A stretch of DNA of 64,000 nt from Niallia taxi. Its GTDB lineage: Bacteria > Bacillota > Bacilli > Bacillales > Cytobacillaceae. The DNA lies in contig NZ_RZTZ01000002.1 of the NCBI RefSeq assembly GCF_004005475.1, positions 744,001 through 808,000 on the forward strand. The letters are read 5' to 3'. A program made the position numbers and the translations under genes. Below the pieces are notes generated by a model, which saw only the letters and a list, made by a program, of their open reading frames with translations, did not search any database and was not told the origin of the DNA. This document shows positions 35,356-44,308 of this stretch, piece by piece (position 1 is the first letter of the stretch; each line of letters opens with the position of its first letter).

Positions 35356-35389
35356 GCAAAGTAGGAAGGCGGAAGCCTTCCTACTTTGC
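35356..35389. terminator. Perfect 15-bp hairpin ending licT and overlapping the convergent stop codon
   Basis: GCAAAGTAGGAAGGC / GCCTTCCTACTTTGC with a 4-base loop. The right arm contains the last codons and the stop (35381-35383) of the leftward MFS gene. No T-run on either strand. Confidence 0.7.
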
Positions 35390-36760
35390 ATATTCAGCAC
35401 TATTTTCCTTCAAACGAAAATGATAGGTTAAAGTGATGATAACAACAAGAATACTTAGTACTGTATATATATTGCTGTAGCTAATTCCATTCTGTGTCAG
35501 CAGGAGTGGATTCAACTGGATGCTAAGATTTTCCTTCTCAAGGGATGCACTCATCATCGTTGTAAACACTGCCCCGGAAATAAAATTAATCATCATCATT
35601 ATTCCCATTCCGACACCTACATCCGTCTTAGGCAAAGTATTTGAAACAGTGTTTGCCATGGAAATCTGCATAAATGTTTGCCCGATACATGCAAAAATAA
35701 GGATAAACATTGTCATATATGGTGAATATCCTGCAAAAATAGACAAAACGCTAAAGCCGATAAAGAAACCTATCAAAGCTAGGAGGGTAAGAGAACGATT
35801 CCCCTTCCTATCTGCAAGTCTTCCACCGCTAATCCCTAATAATGCCGCTATTAATGCACTTGGGAACATGTATAAACCACTTAAAAGAGGCGATAATCCA
35901 TTAACCTCTTGCAGTAATAGAGGCGTCAAATATGGAATTCCAAAGCCAATTCCTGAACAAATGCCGGAAATGGCAATTCCTAATGAAAACTGTTTGTTTT
36001 GGAACAAGGAAATCGGTATAAATGGATTTTTTCCTTTCATTATCCTCCAAATGAATAAAACAAAGCATAAAGCAAATAAAGCAGCATAGCTTAATGCACT
36101 TAATGTGATTGCTAACAGAAGGAAAGCAAGAGCACAAGCCAAACATGCCGCTCCAAGTAGATCCGTTTTCCCTTTTTTCTGCCGTTGTTGTTCATTTAGA
36201 TATTTGCGGAAAAATGGCAATGTAATAAGCGAAAGCAGGGAAATAACAAAAAGATAATGCCAGTTAAAGAAGCTGGTGACACCTCCTGCCACGATTGGGC
36301 CAATCGCTGTTCCTAATGCCATCCCTGCTGATGTTAAACCTAATACACGCCCTCTTGTTTCCTTAGGGAAGAAGCGGGCAGGAATGATCATTGCAACAGT
36401 CGGCATAACAGATGCTCCTGCTGCTTGCAGACATCTGCCTGCAAGCAGCAGGGGAAAGCTGTTTGCAGCAAACCCCAAGATACTTCCAGCAGCAAAAGTG
36501 CATAAGCCGATAGTCAGCAAGGTTTTTAGCATAAATTTATCTGCTAGCTTCCCATAGAGAACAGATCCAATCGCATAAATGATAATATAGGCAGTTATAA
36601 TCCAGCCTGCTTCTGTTGGCAAGAGCTTGAATTCCTTTGTGATAGAAGGGATTGCCATATTGAACATAGTTGAATTCATAACACTTATTACTAGAGCAAA
36701 AGTAAGTACCGCCACTAAACGGTCACTGTTTTTCTTTTCCAGTTTTAAATCGCCAGCCAT
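35381..36760 (-). CDS. 14-TM MFS exporter resembling TetK/TetL, linked to qdoI
   Basis: 459 residues, the length and 14-helix pattern of TetL-type exporters. Landmarks: SVMNSTMFNMAIPSITKEF (helix 1), WIITAYIIIYAIGSVLYGKLADK (motif A region), LLAGRCLQAAGASVMP (motif B with Arg), GTAIGPIVAGG (motif C). It lies 30 bases after qdoI on the same strand behind AAAGGAG, so it belongs to the qdoR-controlled unit and could export a flavonoid or toxic breakdown product. Actual tetracycline export is not implied. Confidence 0.88.
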   Translation of the reverse strand: MAGDLKLEKKNSDRLVAVLTFALVISVMNSTMFNMAIPSITKEFKLLPTEAGWIITAYIIIYAIGSVLYGKLADKFMLKTLLTIGLCTFAAGSILGFAANSFPLLLAGRCLQAAGASVMPTVAMIIPARFFPKETRGRVLGLTSAGMALGTAIGPIVAGGVTSFFNWHYLFVISLLSLITLPFFRKYLNEQQRQKKGKTDLLGAACLACALAFLLLAITLSALSYAALFALCFVLFIWRIMKGKNPFIPISLFQNKQFSLGIAISGICSGIGFGIPYLTPLLLQEVNGLSPLLSGLYMFPSALIAALLGISGGRLADRKGNRSLTLLALIGFFIGFSVLSIFAGYSPYMTMFILIFACIGQTFMQISMANTVSNTLPKTDVGVGMGIMMMINFISGAVFTTMMSASLEKENLSIQLNPLLLTQNGISYSNIYTVLSILVVIITLTYHFRLKENSAEYAK

Positions 36761-36790
36761 TTTTTCTCTCCTTTATAAACTTATAGGTTG

Positions 36791-37801
36791 CTAGTTTTTG
36801 CTTACGACCTTCAAATCTAGCATTTCCAAGTTTTCTATAATCCTGTCAAAACGTAAGGGCATTGGTTGACTTGGGAACATACAATGCTCATAAGGATCAC
36901 CTAGAATGCGGAAGAAAGGTTCAAATAATCCGGAGGCAAGCAGACCGACCATCTTCGTATAGTGGGAGTCAAGGCGATAGGAATGAACGGTGCCTGCAGG
37001 AACATGCAGAAAATCTCCAGGATGCATTTCGATTTCCTCGCCCATTGCCCACATCGTCATTTTGCCCTCCAGACAGAAAAAGGTCTCTGTATGCTGTTCA
37101 TGATAATGCTCTACAATTTTGTCGCCTTTAGGTCCATCTGAAGCAACGATGATAAATTGGCCTTCTGTATTTTTTTGTGATGCAATAATACGGTGGAGCT
37201 GGTCACCTGTCAATAAACGGTCACCTTCACCTGAAAGGATAACATAGGGGCTAAGTGTATCAGGAAGCCTCGTTTTATTTGGCAATATCCGTTCAGCAGT
37301 TGGTTTTTGCCTGCTTAATTCGAAGTCTGTTTTTGACTCAGCTTCTGCCAGCAAGGCAGCAGAAATGTCTTTATTAATATGTGGGGGATATTCAGCATTT
37401 GAATAGGGACTACCGATAATGCGATAAAGGTTTGTCACTTCACCATTTGAAGTATAAGAGATAAATCTTGTTCTGTGGGCTAGCATTTTGTAGCTATGTA
37501 CCGTACCAGCAGGAATATGGGCATAGTCTCCTTCTGTAAGCAAATAACTCTCACCACCAAGAGAAACTTCCAATTTTCCACTAAGAACTAGAATTCCTTC
37601 ATGTGTTTTTTCATGAAGATGGGAAGGAAATGAATCGTCTTTTCCGCCTGTAATCAGCACCATACCGAAAATATTATCGGTACTTGCGGCATTAGCCATA
37701 ATTGTTGCGACTTGTCTGCCGAACAGCAGGTGTTCTCCATCTCCACTACGCAGTAAATAGGGTGTTTTTTCCGTTGGTAAGCAGTCTTTAAACGTTTTCA
37801 T
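36791..37801 (-). CDS. qdoI: Quercetin 2,3-dioxygenase QdoI (bicupin)
   Basis: 336 residues, near-collinear with B. subtilis QdoI/YxaG (337). Two cupin domains each keep the full metal set: His61, His63, Glu68, His102 in the first and His232, His234, Glu239, His273 in the second. It opens ring C of quercetin with O2, releasing carbon monoxide and a depside, using Mn, Fe or Co. The TGDQLHRI and DFLHVPAGTVHSY stretches are highly conserved. Start follows AAAGGAG. Located downstream of its repressor gene qdoR with an operator between. Confidence 0.95.
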   Translation of the reverse strand: MKTFKDCLPTEKTPYLLRSGDGEHLLFGRQVATIMANAASTDNIFGMVLITGGKDDSFPSHLHEKTHEGILVLSGKLEVSLGGESYLLTEGDYAHIPAGTVHSYKMLAHRTRFISYTSNGEVTNLYRIIGSPYSNAEYPPHINKDISAALLAEAESKTDFELSRQKPTAERILPNKTRLPDTLSPYVILSGEGDRLLTGDQLHRIIASQKNTEGQFIIVASDGPKGDKIVEHYHEQHTETFFCLEGKMTMWAMGEEIEMHPGDFLHVPAGTVHSYRLDSHYTKMVGLLASGLFEPFFRILGDPYEHCMFPSQPMPLRFDRIIENLEMLDLKVVSKN

Positions 37802-37824
37802 TTTATTCGCTCCTTTACATATTG

Positions 37825-37844
37825 ACTAGACCGGTCTGTCTAGA
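37825..37844 (-). promoter_or_regulatory. QdoR/LmrA-type operator upstream of qdoI
   Basis: ACTAGACCGGTCTGTCTAG (37825-37843) contains TAGACCGGTCT, matching the TAGACC-GGTCTA palindrome bound by LmrA and QdoR in B. subtilis. It lies in the 69-base gap between qdoR and qdoI, so at least part of qdoI expression should start here. Confidence 0.82.
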
Positions 37845-37870
37845 ATAATAATACAAAGGGATAAAAATTA

Positions 37871-38446
37871 CTACCCCTTTGTTTTTAAAATTTGTGGAAT
37901 TGTTTCCATTACAACGATAAGTGGGGCTTTATCCTTACGAGTGATGGACTGCATAATTCCTCCGCCAATCATAGAATTAATCAGCATCCCCATTTTTAAT
38001 GCATGCTCATCCTTCTCCCCATTTTGGATTAATTTATCCGCAATGATTTTCTCCCATTTTGAAAATGCTTGTATACAAGCAAGGCGTAATGGTTCACTAA
38101 TAAGTGCTGTTTCGCTTGCAAGCAGGCCGACAGGGATTCCTTCAATGCTTTCAGGGGAATCAAACTGGCTTGATGTATCCTTTATAAATGCTTGGATTGC
38201 TTCAACCGGGTCTGATATTTCCTCCATTATTGTAAGCAGCTTTCTTTCAATAAAGCTGCTTGTAAAATGGACAGCCTCAATGGCGAGAAGCTCTTTGCCT
38301 TGGGGAAAATGATGATAGATAGACCCTTTCGGCAATCCGCTTTCACTTATGATTTGATTCATACCTGTTGCATGATAGCCTTGCAGCTGAAAAAGACGAG
38401 AAGCTGTTTGCAATATTTTGTCACGAGAATTCAATTTAGTATCCAT
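37871..38446 (-). CDS. qdoR: TetR-family repressor QdoR (YxaF)
   Basis: 191 residues from ATG 38446 (AAGGAAAGG upstream; an in-frame TTG at 38467 overlaps that region), the same length as B. subtilis YxaF. Helix-turn-helix at about 25-50: ATGMNQIISESGLPKGSIYH then HFPQGKELLAIEA. QdoR releases DNA when flavonoids such as quercetin or fisetin bind. Order qdoR-qdoI matches B. subtilis yxaF-yxaG. Its product should control the operator at 37825. Confidence 0.9.
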   Translation of the reverse strand: MDTKLNSRDKILQTASRLFQLQGYHATGMNQIISESGLPKGSIYHHFPQGKELLAIEAVHFTSSFIERKLLTIMEEISDPVEAIQAFIKDTSSQFDSPESIEGIPVGLLASETALISEPLRLACIQAFSKWEKIIADKLIQNGEKDEHALKMGMLINSMIGGGIMQSITRKDKAPLIVVMETIPQILKTKG

Positions 38447-38488
38447 TGTAAGTTTCCTTTCCTTCAAATGTGAGGATAGTCCTACTTT

Positions 38489-38517
38489 ACTATAGAAAAT
38501 AGAAAGAATATTGTCAA
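38489..38517 (-). promoter_or_regulatory. Sigma-A promoter of qdoR
   Basis: Minus strand TTGACA (38517-38512), 17-base spacer, TATAGT (38494-38489). A loose palindrome just downstream could be a second QdoR site but is poorly matched. Confidence 0.82.
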
Positions 38518-38565
38518 AGAACTGTTATGGCTTTTCGAAGATAATCTTAATAGCTTCCTATAAAC

Positions 38566-39582
38566 TCATTTCTTCTTGTCTTTTTGTTCAAGCAGTCCTT
38601 TACGGTAATCAGCGGGAGTACATTTATAATATTCCTTAAATTTTTTATAAAAATGGTTAAAATTAGTATACCCAGTTTCATCTGCAATTCTGTTTATCTT
38701 CATTTGTGTATTTTCTAGTAGAAGCTTTGCTTGGCGAAGTCGAAGCTCTTGAACCATTTCACTAAAGGTTTTGCCAATATTCTCCTTCAACAGCCTGCTC
38801 AAATAATTTGGATGAAAATGAAATATGGAGGCAACTTCTTTTAAGCTTGTTGTTAAATAATGCTCTTCAATATATTGAAGGATTTCTAAGATTACTAGAT
38901 TCCAGCTTTCATCCTTAGCCACCGCATGACTTTGTTTTTTGGATATTCTCATCAGCTCTGTAAAGAGGAGAACAATATTACAGCTTATAACTTCCTGGCT
39001 GGCTATATCGGGTTTATAAAACTCAAATAGTCCTTCATTGATATATTGGCGGACTTTTTTATTTCCAGAAGACGGGAAGTAAAGGTATCGGCCCTTCATT
39101 TTCGGCTTGTAAATGGTGTCAATAACAAATTTTGATATTAAATCATTTTCTGTTAAGCGGGCGAGAATATCGTGATTAAAGTAAGTTTTGCGTAAGAGGA
39201 TGTTGATAATGATTGTGTCCTTGTCTGCCTTTTTAATTGTATGCATCACATCTGTATCTAAGATTGTTAAGTCACCCTCCTGCATTTCAACTGTCTCTCC
39301 ATCTATCCACTGTGTAAAGCTGCCAAAATACGCATAGCTGATCTCTAAATAATCGTGTTTATGTACTTCTATGTCTACATAACGAGGATGCTTCATAAAG
39401 GTTATTTTCTCGTGTTTTTTCATTAACAAGTCTGCTGACAGGACAGAATCCAGGCCTGTTACTGGTGAAATCCGATTAATAGTCGATAATATTTCCTTCA
39501 GGTTATATACTCCTGATGATAAAGCTATTGCTTCAATTTCATTTTCAGCAAGCAGCTTTTTTTTTAAGTCCTTCACCAACAT
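38566..39582 (-). CDS. AraC-family regulator with N-terminal cupin
   Basis: 338 residues. Cupin sugar-sensing domain at about 60-150 (HPRYVDIEVHKHDYLEISY, MQEGDLTILDTDVMHTI) and two C-terminal helix-turn-helix motifs at about 230-330 (TSLKEVASIFHFHPNYLSRL; KINRIADETGYTNFNHFYKK). Divergent from the GPH symporter/GH78 pair and separated by a promoter region with a cre site, so it is very likely their activator, responding to rhamnose or a rhamnoside. Confidence 0.9.
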   Translation of the reverse strand: MLVKDLKKKLLAENEIEAIALSSGVYNLKEILSTINRISPVTGLDSVLSADLLMKKHEKITFMKHPRYVDIEVHKHDYLEISYAYFGSFTQWIDGETVEMQEGDLTILDTDVMHTIKKADKDTIIINILLRKTYFNHDILARLTENDLISKFVIDTIYKPKMKGRYLYFPSSGNKKVRQYINEGLFEFYKPDIASQEVISCNIVLLFTELMRISKKQSHAVAKDESWNLVILEILQYIEEHYLTTSLKEVASIFHFHPNYLSRLLKENIGKTFSEMVQELRLRQAKLLLENTQMKINRIADETGYTNFNHFYKKFKEYYKCTPADYRKGLLEQKDKKK

Positions 39583-39640
39583 AGCCTCACCATACCCTTA
39601 TCTCTAATAGGTTACTAATTGTTATAGAATAGCCGTTCAT

Positions 39641-39694
39641 TTGACATAAAAATATAACAGATAATTATATAAAATGATTATGACACCGCTTACA
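39641..39694 (+). promoter_or_regulatory. Promoter and cre site of the symporter/rhamnosidase operon
   Basis: TTGACA (39641-39646) with TTATAT (39665-39670) at 18 bases. TGACACCGCTTACA (39681-39694) agrees with the cre consensus at 13 of 14 positions and lies just past the start site, suited to CcpA roadblock. Confidence 0.75.
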
Positions 39695-39774
39695 ACAATT
39701 AAGCAAGCGTTTTATGAAATAGTCAGTCTTTTTTTGTGGACGGTTCAATGATAAGAGGAAAAGGAGTGGGGAAA

Positions 39775-41118
39775 ATGGCGAGCAAAGGATATTCTAGCAT
39801 TTTACTCAGGGAGAAGCTGGCTTTTGGCGCAGGTGCATTTGGTAAAGACTTTGTTTATATTTTTGTTTCGATGTATTTATTGTACTTTTATACAGATGTA
39901 TTGGGCATCTCTGCTGCAACAGCAGGATCGATTCTGTTAATTGTTCGGTTTATTGATGCAGCATTTGATTTGCCATTCGGCTTTATGGTTGACAAAACAA
40001 ATTCTAAATGGGGGAAATTGCGGCCCTATTTGCTTTTTGGAGCCGTTCCATATGGGGTAACAGCGGCGTTTTTATTTTTCGCACCAGAGATAGGGGAGGG
40101 TGGAAAGGTTTTTTACGCTTTCAGTCTTTATTTCCTTATCAGCATTCTTTACAGTGTTGTCAGTATTCCGCATGCAGCCCTTAACACAGTAATGACAGAT
40201 AATCCAGAAGAAAGGGCTCATTTAACGAAGTATCTGATGCTTTTTTCCGGACTAGCTGCAGCACTTGCTGGCAGTATAACAGTTCCTGTTGTTGCTATGT
40301 TTCCTTCTGAAAGATCAGGCTATTTCTTTATGGGAGCTGTTACTGGTGTAATGGCAATCCTGCTACTATTCCTATGTTTTAAAGGTACTAAAGAGCAAGT
40401 AACAACGAGTGAGCTAAATGAAAATATTCCCTTTAAGCTTGCCTGGAAAACAGTGCTCACAAATAAACCGTTTATTATTCTTTCTGCATCCTTTTTAATG
40501 ATGCAAATAAGTCTTGGAATCCGTGGTGCTGCGGGCATTTACTATTTTATTTACAATGTTGGCAATGCAAATCTTTTTAGTGTCGTCTCAGCAGCGGGCG
40601 GGATCGCAGGATTGGCAATCACCTTCCTCCTGCCGGCAATTGTCCGCCGCATCGGGATGAAAAAGTTTTATATTGCAGCAGGTCTGTTAACGCTTCTTAA
40701 CTTTTTGTCCATCTATGTCGCACCAGTCCATATAATTCCGCTTGTATTAGTTTTGAATATTGCTGCATCCGCGTTAACTTCTGTTGCTTTATTTGCTGCA
40801 TGGGGTTCTCTCCCAGATGCGATAGCCTACCAGCTACAAAAGAATGGCTTACACATGGAAGGCGTGTATTACGCACTATATAACTTTATCCAAAAGGTAG
40901 GATCGTCGATTGCAGGAGGGCTCGCCGGATTTGTTTTAGCTGCATTTGGTTACAAGTCAGGCATGACACCAACAGCTAGAAGCTTAGAAGGAATTCTCGT
41001 TACAGCTGCGATTATTCCAGCAGTATGTGCCTTATTGTTTACGATATTCATATTTTTCTATCGTACAAAGGACAAAAACAAAAAAGAATCAGTAGAAAAG
41101 GGTGTTATCAATGGATAA
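39775..41118 (+). CDS. GPH-family glycoside/cation symporter (MFS fold)
   Basis: 447 residues from ATG 39775 (AAGGAG eight bases upstream; an earlier in-frame GTG at 39736 lacks a site). About 12 helices. GPH landmarks: EKLAFGAGAFGKDFVYIFVS, FIDAAFDLPFGFMVDKTNSK with WGKLRPYLLFG, and SIPHAALNTVMT. It imports a glycoside with Na or H. Its 3' end overlaps the GH78 gene by 8 bases, so the cargo is probably a rhamnoside such as a flavonoid rhamnoside or a plant oligosaccharide, hydrolysed inside the cell. Confidence 0.9.
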   Translation: MASKGYSSILLREKLAFGAGAFGKDFVYIFVSMYLLYFYTDVLGISAATAGSILLIVRFIDAAFDLPFGFMVDKTNSKWGKLRPYLLFGAVPYGVTAAFLFFAPEIGEGGKVFYAFSLYFLISILYSVVSIPHAALNTVMTDNPEERAHLTKYLMLFSGLAAALAGSITVPVVAMFPSERSGYFFMGAVTGVMAILLLFLCFKGTKEQVTTSELNENIPFKLAWKTVLTNKPFIILSASFLMMQISLGIRGAAGIYYFIYNVGNANLFSVVSAAGGIAGLAITFLLPAIVRRIGMKKFYIAAGLLTLLNFLSIYVAPVHIIPLVLVLNIAASALTSVALFAAWGSLPDAIAYQLQKNGLHMEGVYYALYNFIQKVGSSIAGGLAGFVLAAFGYKSGMTPTARSLEGILVTAAIIPAVCALLFTIFIFFYRTKDKNKKESVEKGVING

Positions 41119-43858
41119 AAGTATATTTGTAAAAAATTTAAAGGTGGAAAATCAAACTAATCCTCTCGGCATTGATATTTCATCTCCGCGCTTTAGCTGG
41201 ATGATTAACACGGAGCAGAATAATGTGCTGCAGTCTGCCTATCATCTTATCGTGGCAGATGAGGATGGAGAGGAGGTTTGGAATACAGGAAAAACAGACA
41301 GTGATCAATCTGTGTGGATTCCATATAAAGGACCAAGTCTTAAAGCAAGGAAATGTTATTTCTGGAAAGTGAGGATTTGGGATAATAAAGGACAGATTTC
41401 TGATTGGAGTAAAGCATCATGGGAAATGGGACTGCTTGGTAAAGACGACTGGCAGGCTTGTTGGATTGAACCGGAACAGAAGGAAGCAGTCGAGGAGCCT
41501 TTTATTACAGTGCAGGAAATGTTTTCAGTGGGACTGAAGGATAAAAGCTTGGAAGAAAAAGCAAAGGACCTTCGGCCACCACAGCTTTTAAGAAGAAAAT
41601 TCACGATAACAGGTGACATAAAAAAGGCACGGCTGTATGTAACAAGCCATGGTGTTTACCAATTGGAGCTGAATGGCAGTCGTGTCGGGAATAATGAATT
41701 CGCACCAGACTTTACGGCTTATAATGTCCGTCTTCAATACCAAACATACGATGTGACAGATTTGCTTGCTGCTGGAAATAATGCAATCGGAGCAGTTATT
41801 GCAGACGGCTGGTATATTGGCCGCATTCAGCTGACAGGGCACAGCTGCCAATTCGGGAACAAACTTGGCTTGCTCCTGCAGCTGGAGGTAGAATATCAGG
41901 ACGGAACGACAGAACGAATTGTTTCAGATGAGCAGTTTGTTTCAAGTACAGGTCCATGGGAGTATGCTGATTTATTTATTGGAGAAAAATACGATGCCCG
42001 CTTAGAACAGCAGGATTGGAGCTGTTTTGAATTTAATGATCAAAATTGGAAGAATGTGAAACAGGTAGACTATCCCCTCGATAATCTGATTGCACAATTT
42101 GGACCAAATGTGCGTGCAATGGAGGAGATTTTGCCGCTATCCGTTCATTGTGAAACGGATGGTGCCCAAATTATTGATTTTGGGCAAATCATTGCCGGAC
42201 GCATTCGGATTGCAATCGAAGCGAGGAATGGGGACATAATCACACTTCAGCATAGTGAGGTGCTGGATAAAGACGGAAAGTTCTTTATGAACATTATCGG
42301 CCGAAATAAGGACCAGACAGATATATTTATTGCAAAAGGGAAAGGTTCGGAGGTATATGAGCCGAGATTTGTTTTTCATGGCTTCCGCTATGTAAGAATC
42401 ACAGGTCTTAAGGCAGCAATACAAAAAGACGCTGTGCGAGCAATCGTCCTGTACAGTGATATGGAGACAACTGGCCATTTCCAATGTTCGGACCAACGCT
42501 TGAACAAGCTGCAGCAAAATATTCAGTGGAGCCAGAAAACAAATATGCTGAGCATTCCGACAGATTGTCCGCAAAGAGAAAGAGCTGGCTGGACAGGTGA
42601 TTTGCAGGTTTTTGCACCAACAGCTGCTTTTAACATGGACGTATATACATTTCTGGAACGCTGGCTAGGCGATGTTAGAGAAGAACAGTTTCCAGATGGT
42701 CAGATTGCCAACTTTGTACCGACTGGTAAATACTATGTAAAGGAATGCTCAAGCATGGGGCAGCTTTCCAGCGCAGGCTGGGGGGATGCGATTATTATCG
42801 TTCCATGGGTGCTGTATGAGCGCTATGGTGATGTACGTGTGCTGGAACAAAACTATGAGGCAATGGCAAAATGGCTGGCATATGTTCAAGAAAAGGCAGA
42901 AACAGAAATACCAGATTCGATGACAGAAACGGACCCGGTTGTATTGGAAAGACAAAAGTATTTATGGAATACAGGCTTTCATTTTGGTGACTGGCTTATT
43001 CCAAGCATAGTGGAAAGCGCGAATGAAAATACAGGACCGATGGACAGTGCTATTCTTACAAAAGAGCTTGTGGCAACTTGTTTTTACGCGAATTCTGCCT
43101 TGCTTTTCGCTAAAATAGCAGAACTTCTTGGAGACAAGGAAATTAGCCAGACTTACTACACTTTAAATAAACGTATACGCAAAGCCTTTGAGAAGGAGTA
43201 TATAGAATCAAATGGCAGAATTAGCGCTCACTTTCAAGGGATTTATATTTTGGCACTGCAAATGAACATGGTTTCAAGTGAAAAACGTCCGCTGGTTGCA
43301 GCACAATTAGCACAATTAATTAAAGACAATGACCATAAATTAGATACAGGCTTTTTATCTGTTCCATATTTAATGGATGTGCTCTGTGCGGAAGGATATG
43401 AAGATATTGCTTATCGCATCCTCTTCCAGACGGATTGTCCTTCTTGGCTTTACGAAGTAGAAAGGGGTGCGACGACCATTTGGGAATCATGGTCAGCTAT
43501 TAAAAAAGACGGAACAGTTGGGCATATGTCCTTTAACCATTATGCCTTCGGGTGTATTGGCGATTGGCTTTACCGTGAGCCCGGTGGCATCAAGCATAGC
43601 TCACCAGGCTATAAACATAGTATTATCGAGCCAAATGTGAATGTCGGATTGAGTAGTGCTAAAGCGGTTTTGAAAACAGGATATGGAATCCTGTCATCTG
43701 CTTGGGAAAGAAACAACGACTTCATAAAGCTGGAAGTGAAGATACCGCCAAATACGACCGCAACAGTTATACTGCATGGGGAAAAACGAGTGGATATAGG
43801 AAGCGGTACACACCAATTCCATTATGAAAGTCCTTCCGTATTAAATGGAAGAGCATAG
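41111..43858 (+). CDS. Alpha-L-rhamnosidase (GH78), cytoplasmic
   Basis: 915 residues from ATG 41111, without a signal peptide. N-terminal beta-sandwich modules, then the (alpha/alpha)6 barrel. Acidic residues Asp485, Glu490 and Asp497 in DCPQRERAGWTGD have the same spacing as the catalytic set of Bacillus RhaB, and a further Glu lies in TTIWESWSAI. It releases L-rhamnose from flavonoid rhamnosides or cell-wall polymers. Coupled by overlap to the symporter. No rhamnose isomerase or kinase genes are in the window, so free rhamnose must be used elsewhere. Confidence 0.93.
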   Translation: MDKSIFVKNLKVENQTNPLGIDISSPRFSWMINTEQNNVLQSAYHLIVADEDGEEVWNTGKTDSDQSVWIPYKGPSLKARKCYFWKVRIWDNKGQISDWSKASWEMGLLGKDDWQACWIEPEQKEAVEEPFITVQEMFSVGLKDKSLEEKAKDLRPPQLLRRKFTITGDIKKARLYVTSHGVYQLELNGSRVGNNEFAPDFTAYNVRLQYQTYDVTDLLAAGNNAIGAVIADGWYIGRIQLTGHSCQFGNKLGLLLQLEVEYQDGTTERIVSDEQFVSSTGPWEYADLFIGEKYDARLEQQDWSCFEFNDQNWKNVKQVDYPLDNLIAQFGPNVRAMEEILPLSVHCETDGAQIIDFGQIIAGRIRIAIEARNGDIITLQHSEVLDKDGKFFMNIIGRNKDQTDIFIAKGKGSEVYEPRFVFHGFRYVRITGLKAAIQKDAVRAIVLYSDMETTGHFQCSDQRLNKLQQNIQWSQKTNMLSIPTDCPQRERAGWTGDLQVFAPTAAFNMDVYTFLERWLGDVREEQFPDGQIANFVPTGKYYVKECSSMGQLSSAGWGDAIIIVPWVLYERYGDVRVLEQNYEAMAKWLAYVQEKAETEIPDSMTETDPVVLERQKYLWNTGFHFGDWLIPSIVESANENTGPMDSAILTKELVATCFYANSALLFAKIAELLGDKEISQTYYTLNKRIRKAFEKEYIESNGRISAHFQGIYILALQMNMVSSEKRPLVAAQLAQLIKDNDHKLDTGFLSVPYLMDVLCAEGYEDIAYRILFQTDCPSWLYEVERGATTIWESWSAIKKDGTVGHMSFNHYAFGCIGDWLYREPGGIKHSSPGYKHSIIEPNVNVGLSSAKAVLKTGYGILSSAWERNNDFIKLEVKIPPNTTATVILHGEKRVDIGSGTHQFHYESPSVLNGRA

Positions 43859-43860
43859 GA

Positions 43861-43890
43861 AAAAAGCTGGCTTATTAAGCCAGCTTTTCT
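43861..43890 (+). terminator. Intrinsic terminator after the GH78 gene
   Basis: Palindrome AAAAGCTGGCTTATTAAGCC extended to AGCTTTT, T-rich tail. Confidence 0.88.
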
Positions 43891-43896
43891 TTATGA

Positions 43897-43970
43897 CGTC
43901 CCTGGAGGGAATCGAACCCACGACACACAGCTTAGGAGGCTGCCGCTCTATCCTACTGAGCTACAGAGAC
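43897..43970 (-). tRNA. tRNA-Arg (anticodon CCU)
   Basis: 74 bases on the minus strand fold as a cloverleaf. Acceptor GTCTCTG / CAGGGAC with one G-U pair; D arm GCTC AGTAGGATA GAGC; anticodon loop CTCCTAA gives CCU, which reads AGG; T arm contains GGTTCGATTCC. The discriminator is G, and CCA is not encoded (TCA follows). A single, stand-alone tRNA gene. Confidence 0.96.
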
Positions 43971-44207
43971 ATGTATGATTGTTTTTGCTACCTTAAGAGG
44001 ATACAACATCGAAGGAAATAAGTAAAGTAAATAGCATTGGAAAATTCCAGCTTTTCCTTTTATTAAAGTAGGGATAAAGACGCTGTTACTGGGTGGCATT
44101 GTAAGAATAAAGGCATAAGCAATCGAGGATTTTGAGAAGCAAAATATATTAAAATTGTAATTTTTATGTATATTTTTTAAATTATGATTCACATGTCTAC
44201 TATATTA
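43971..44207. other. Intergenic stretch between tRNA and GntR gene
   Basis: AT-rich, no gene seen. It should contain the tRNA promoter on the minus strand. No duplicate of the tRNA 3' end that would mark an integrated element was found. Confidence 0.4.
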
Positions 44208-44237
44208 TTGCCTACGTTAACGATTAACACATATAAT
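44208..44237 (+). promoter_or_regulatory. Probable promoter of the GntR gene
   Basis: TTGCCT (44208-44213), 18-base spacer containing GTTAACGATTAAC, TATAAT (44232-44237). Confidence 0.65.
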
Positions 44238-44308
44238 AAAACCTGTATTAGAGACGTGCCTTACATAATATATCGAAGTATCTAACTAGAACTAGAGGGA
44301 GGAATATA

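Noticed and set aside
43897-43970. tRNA-Arg as an attachment site of a mobile island
   Set aside because: No integrase and no repeated tRNA 3' end were seen in the window.
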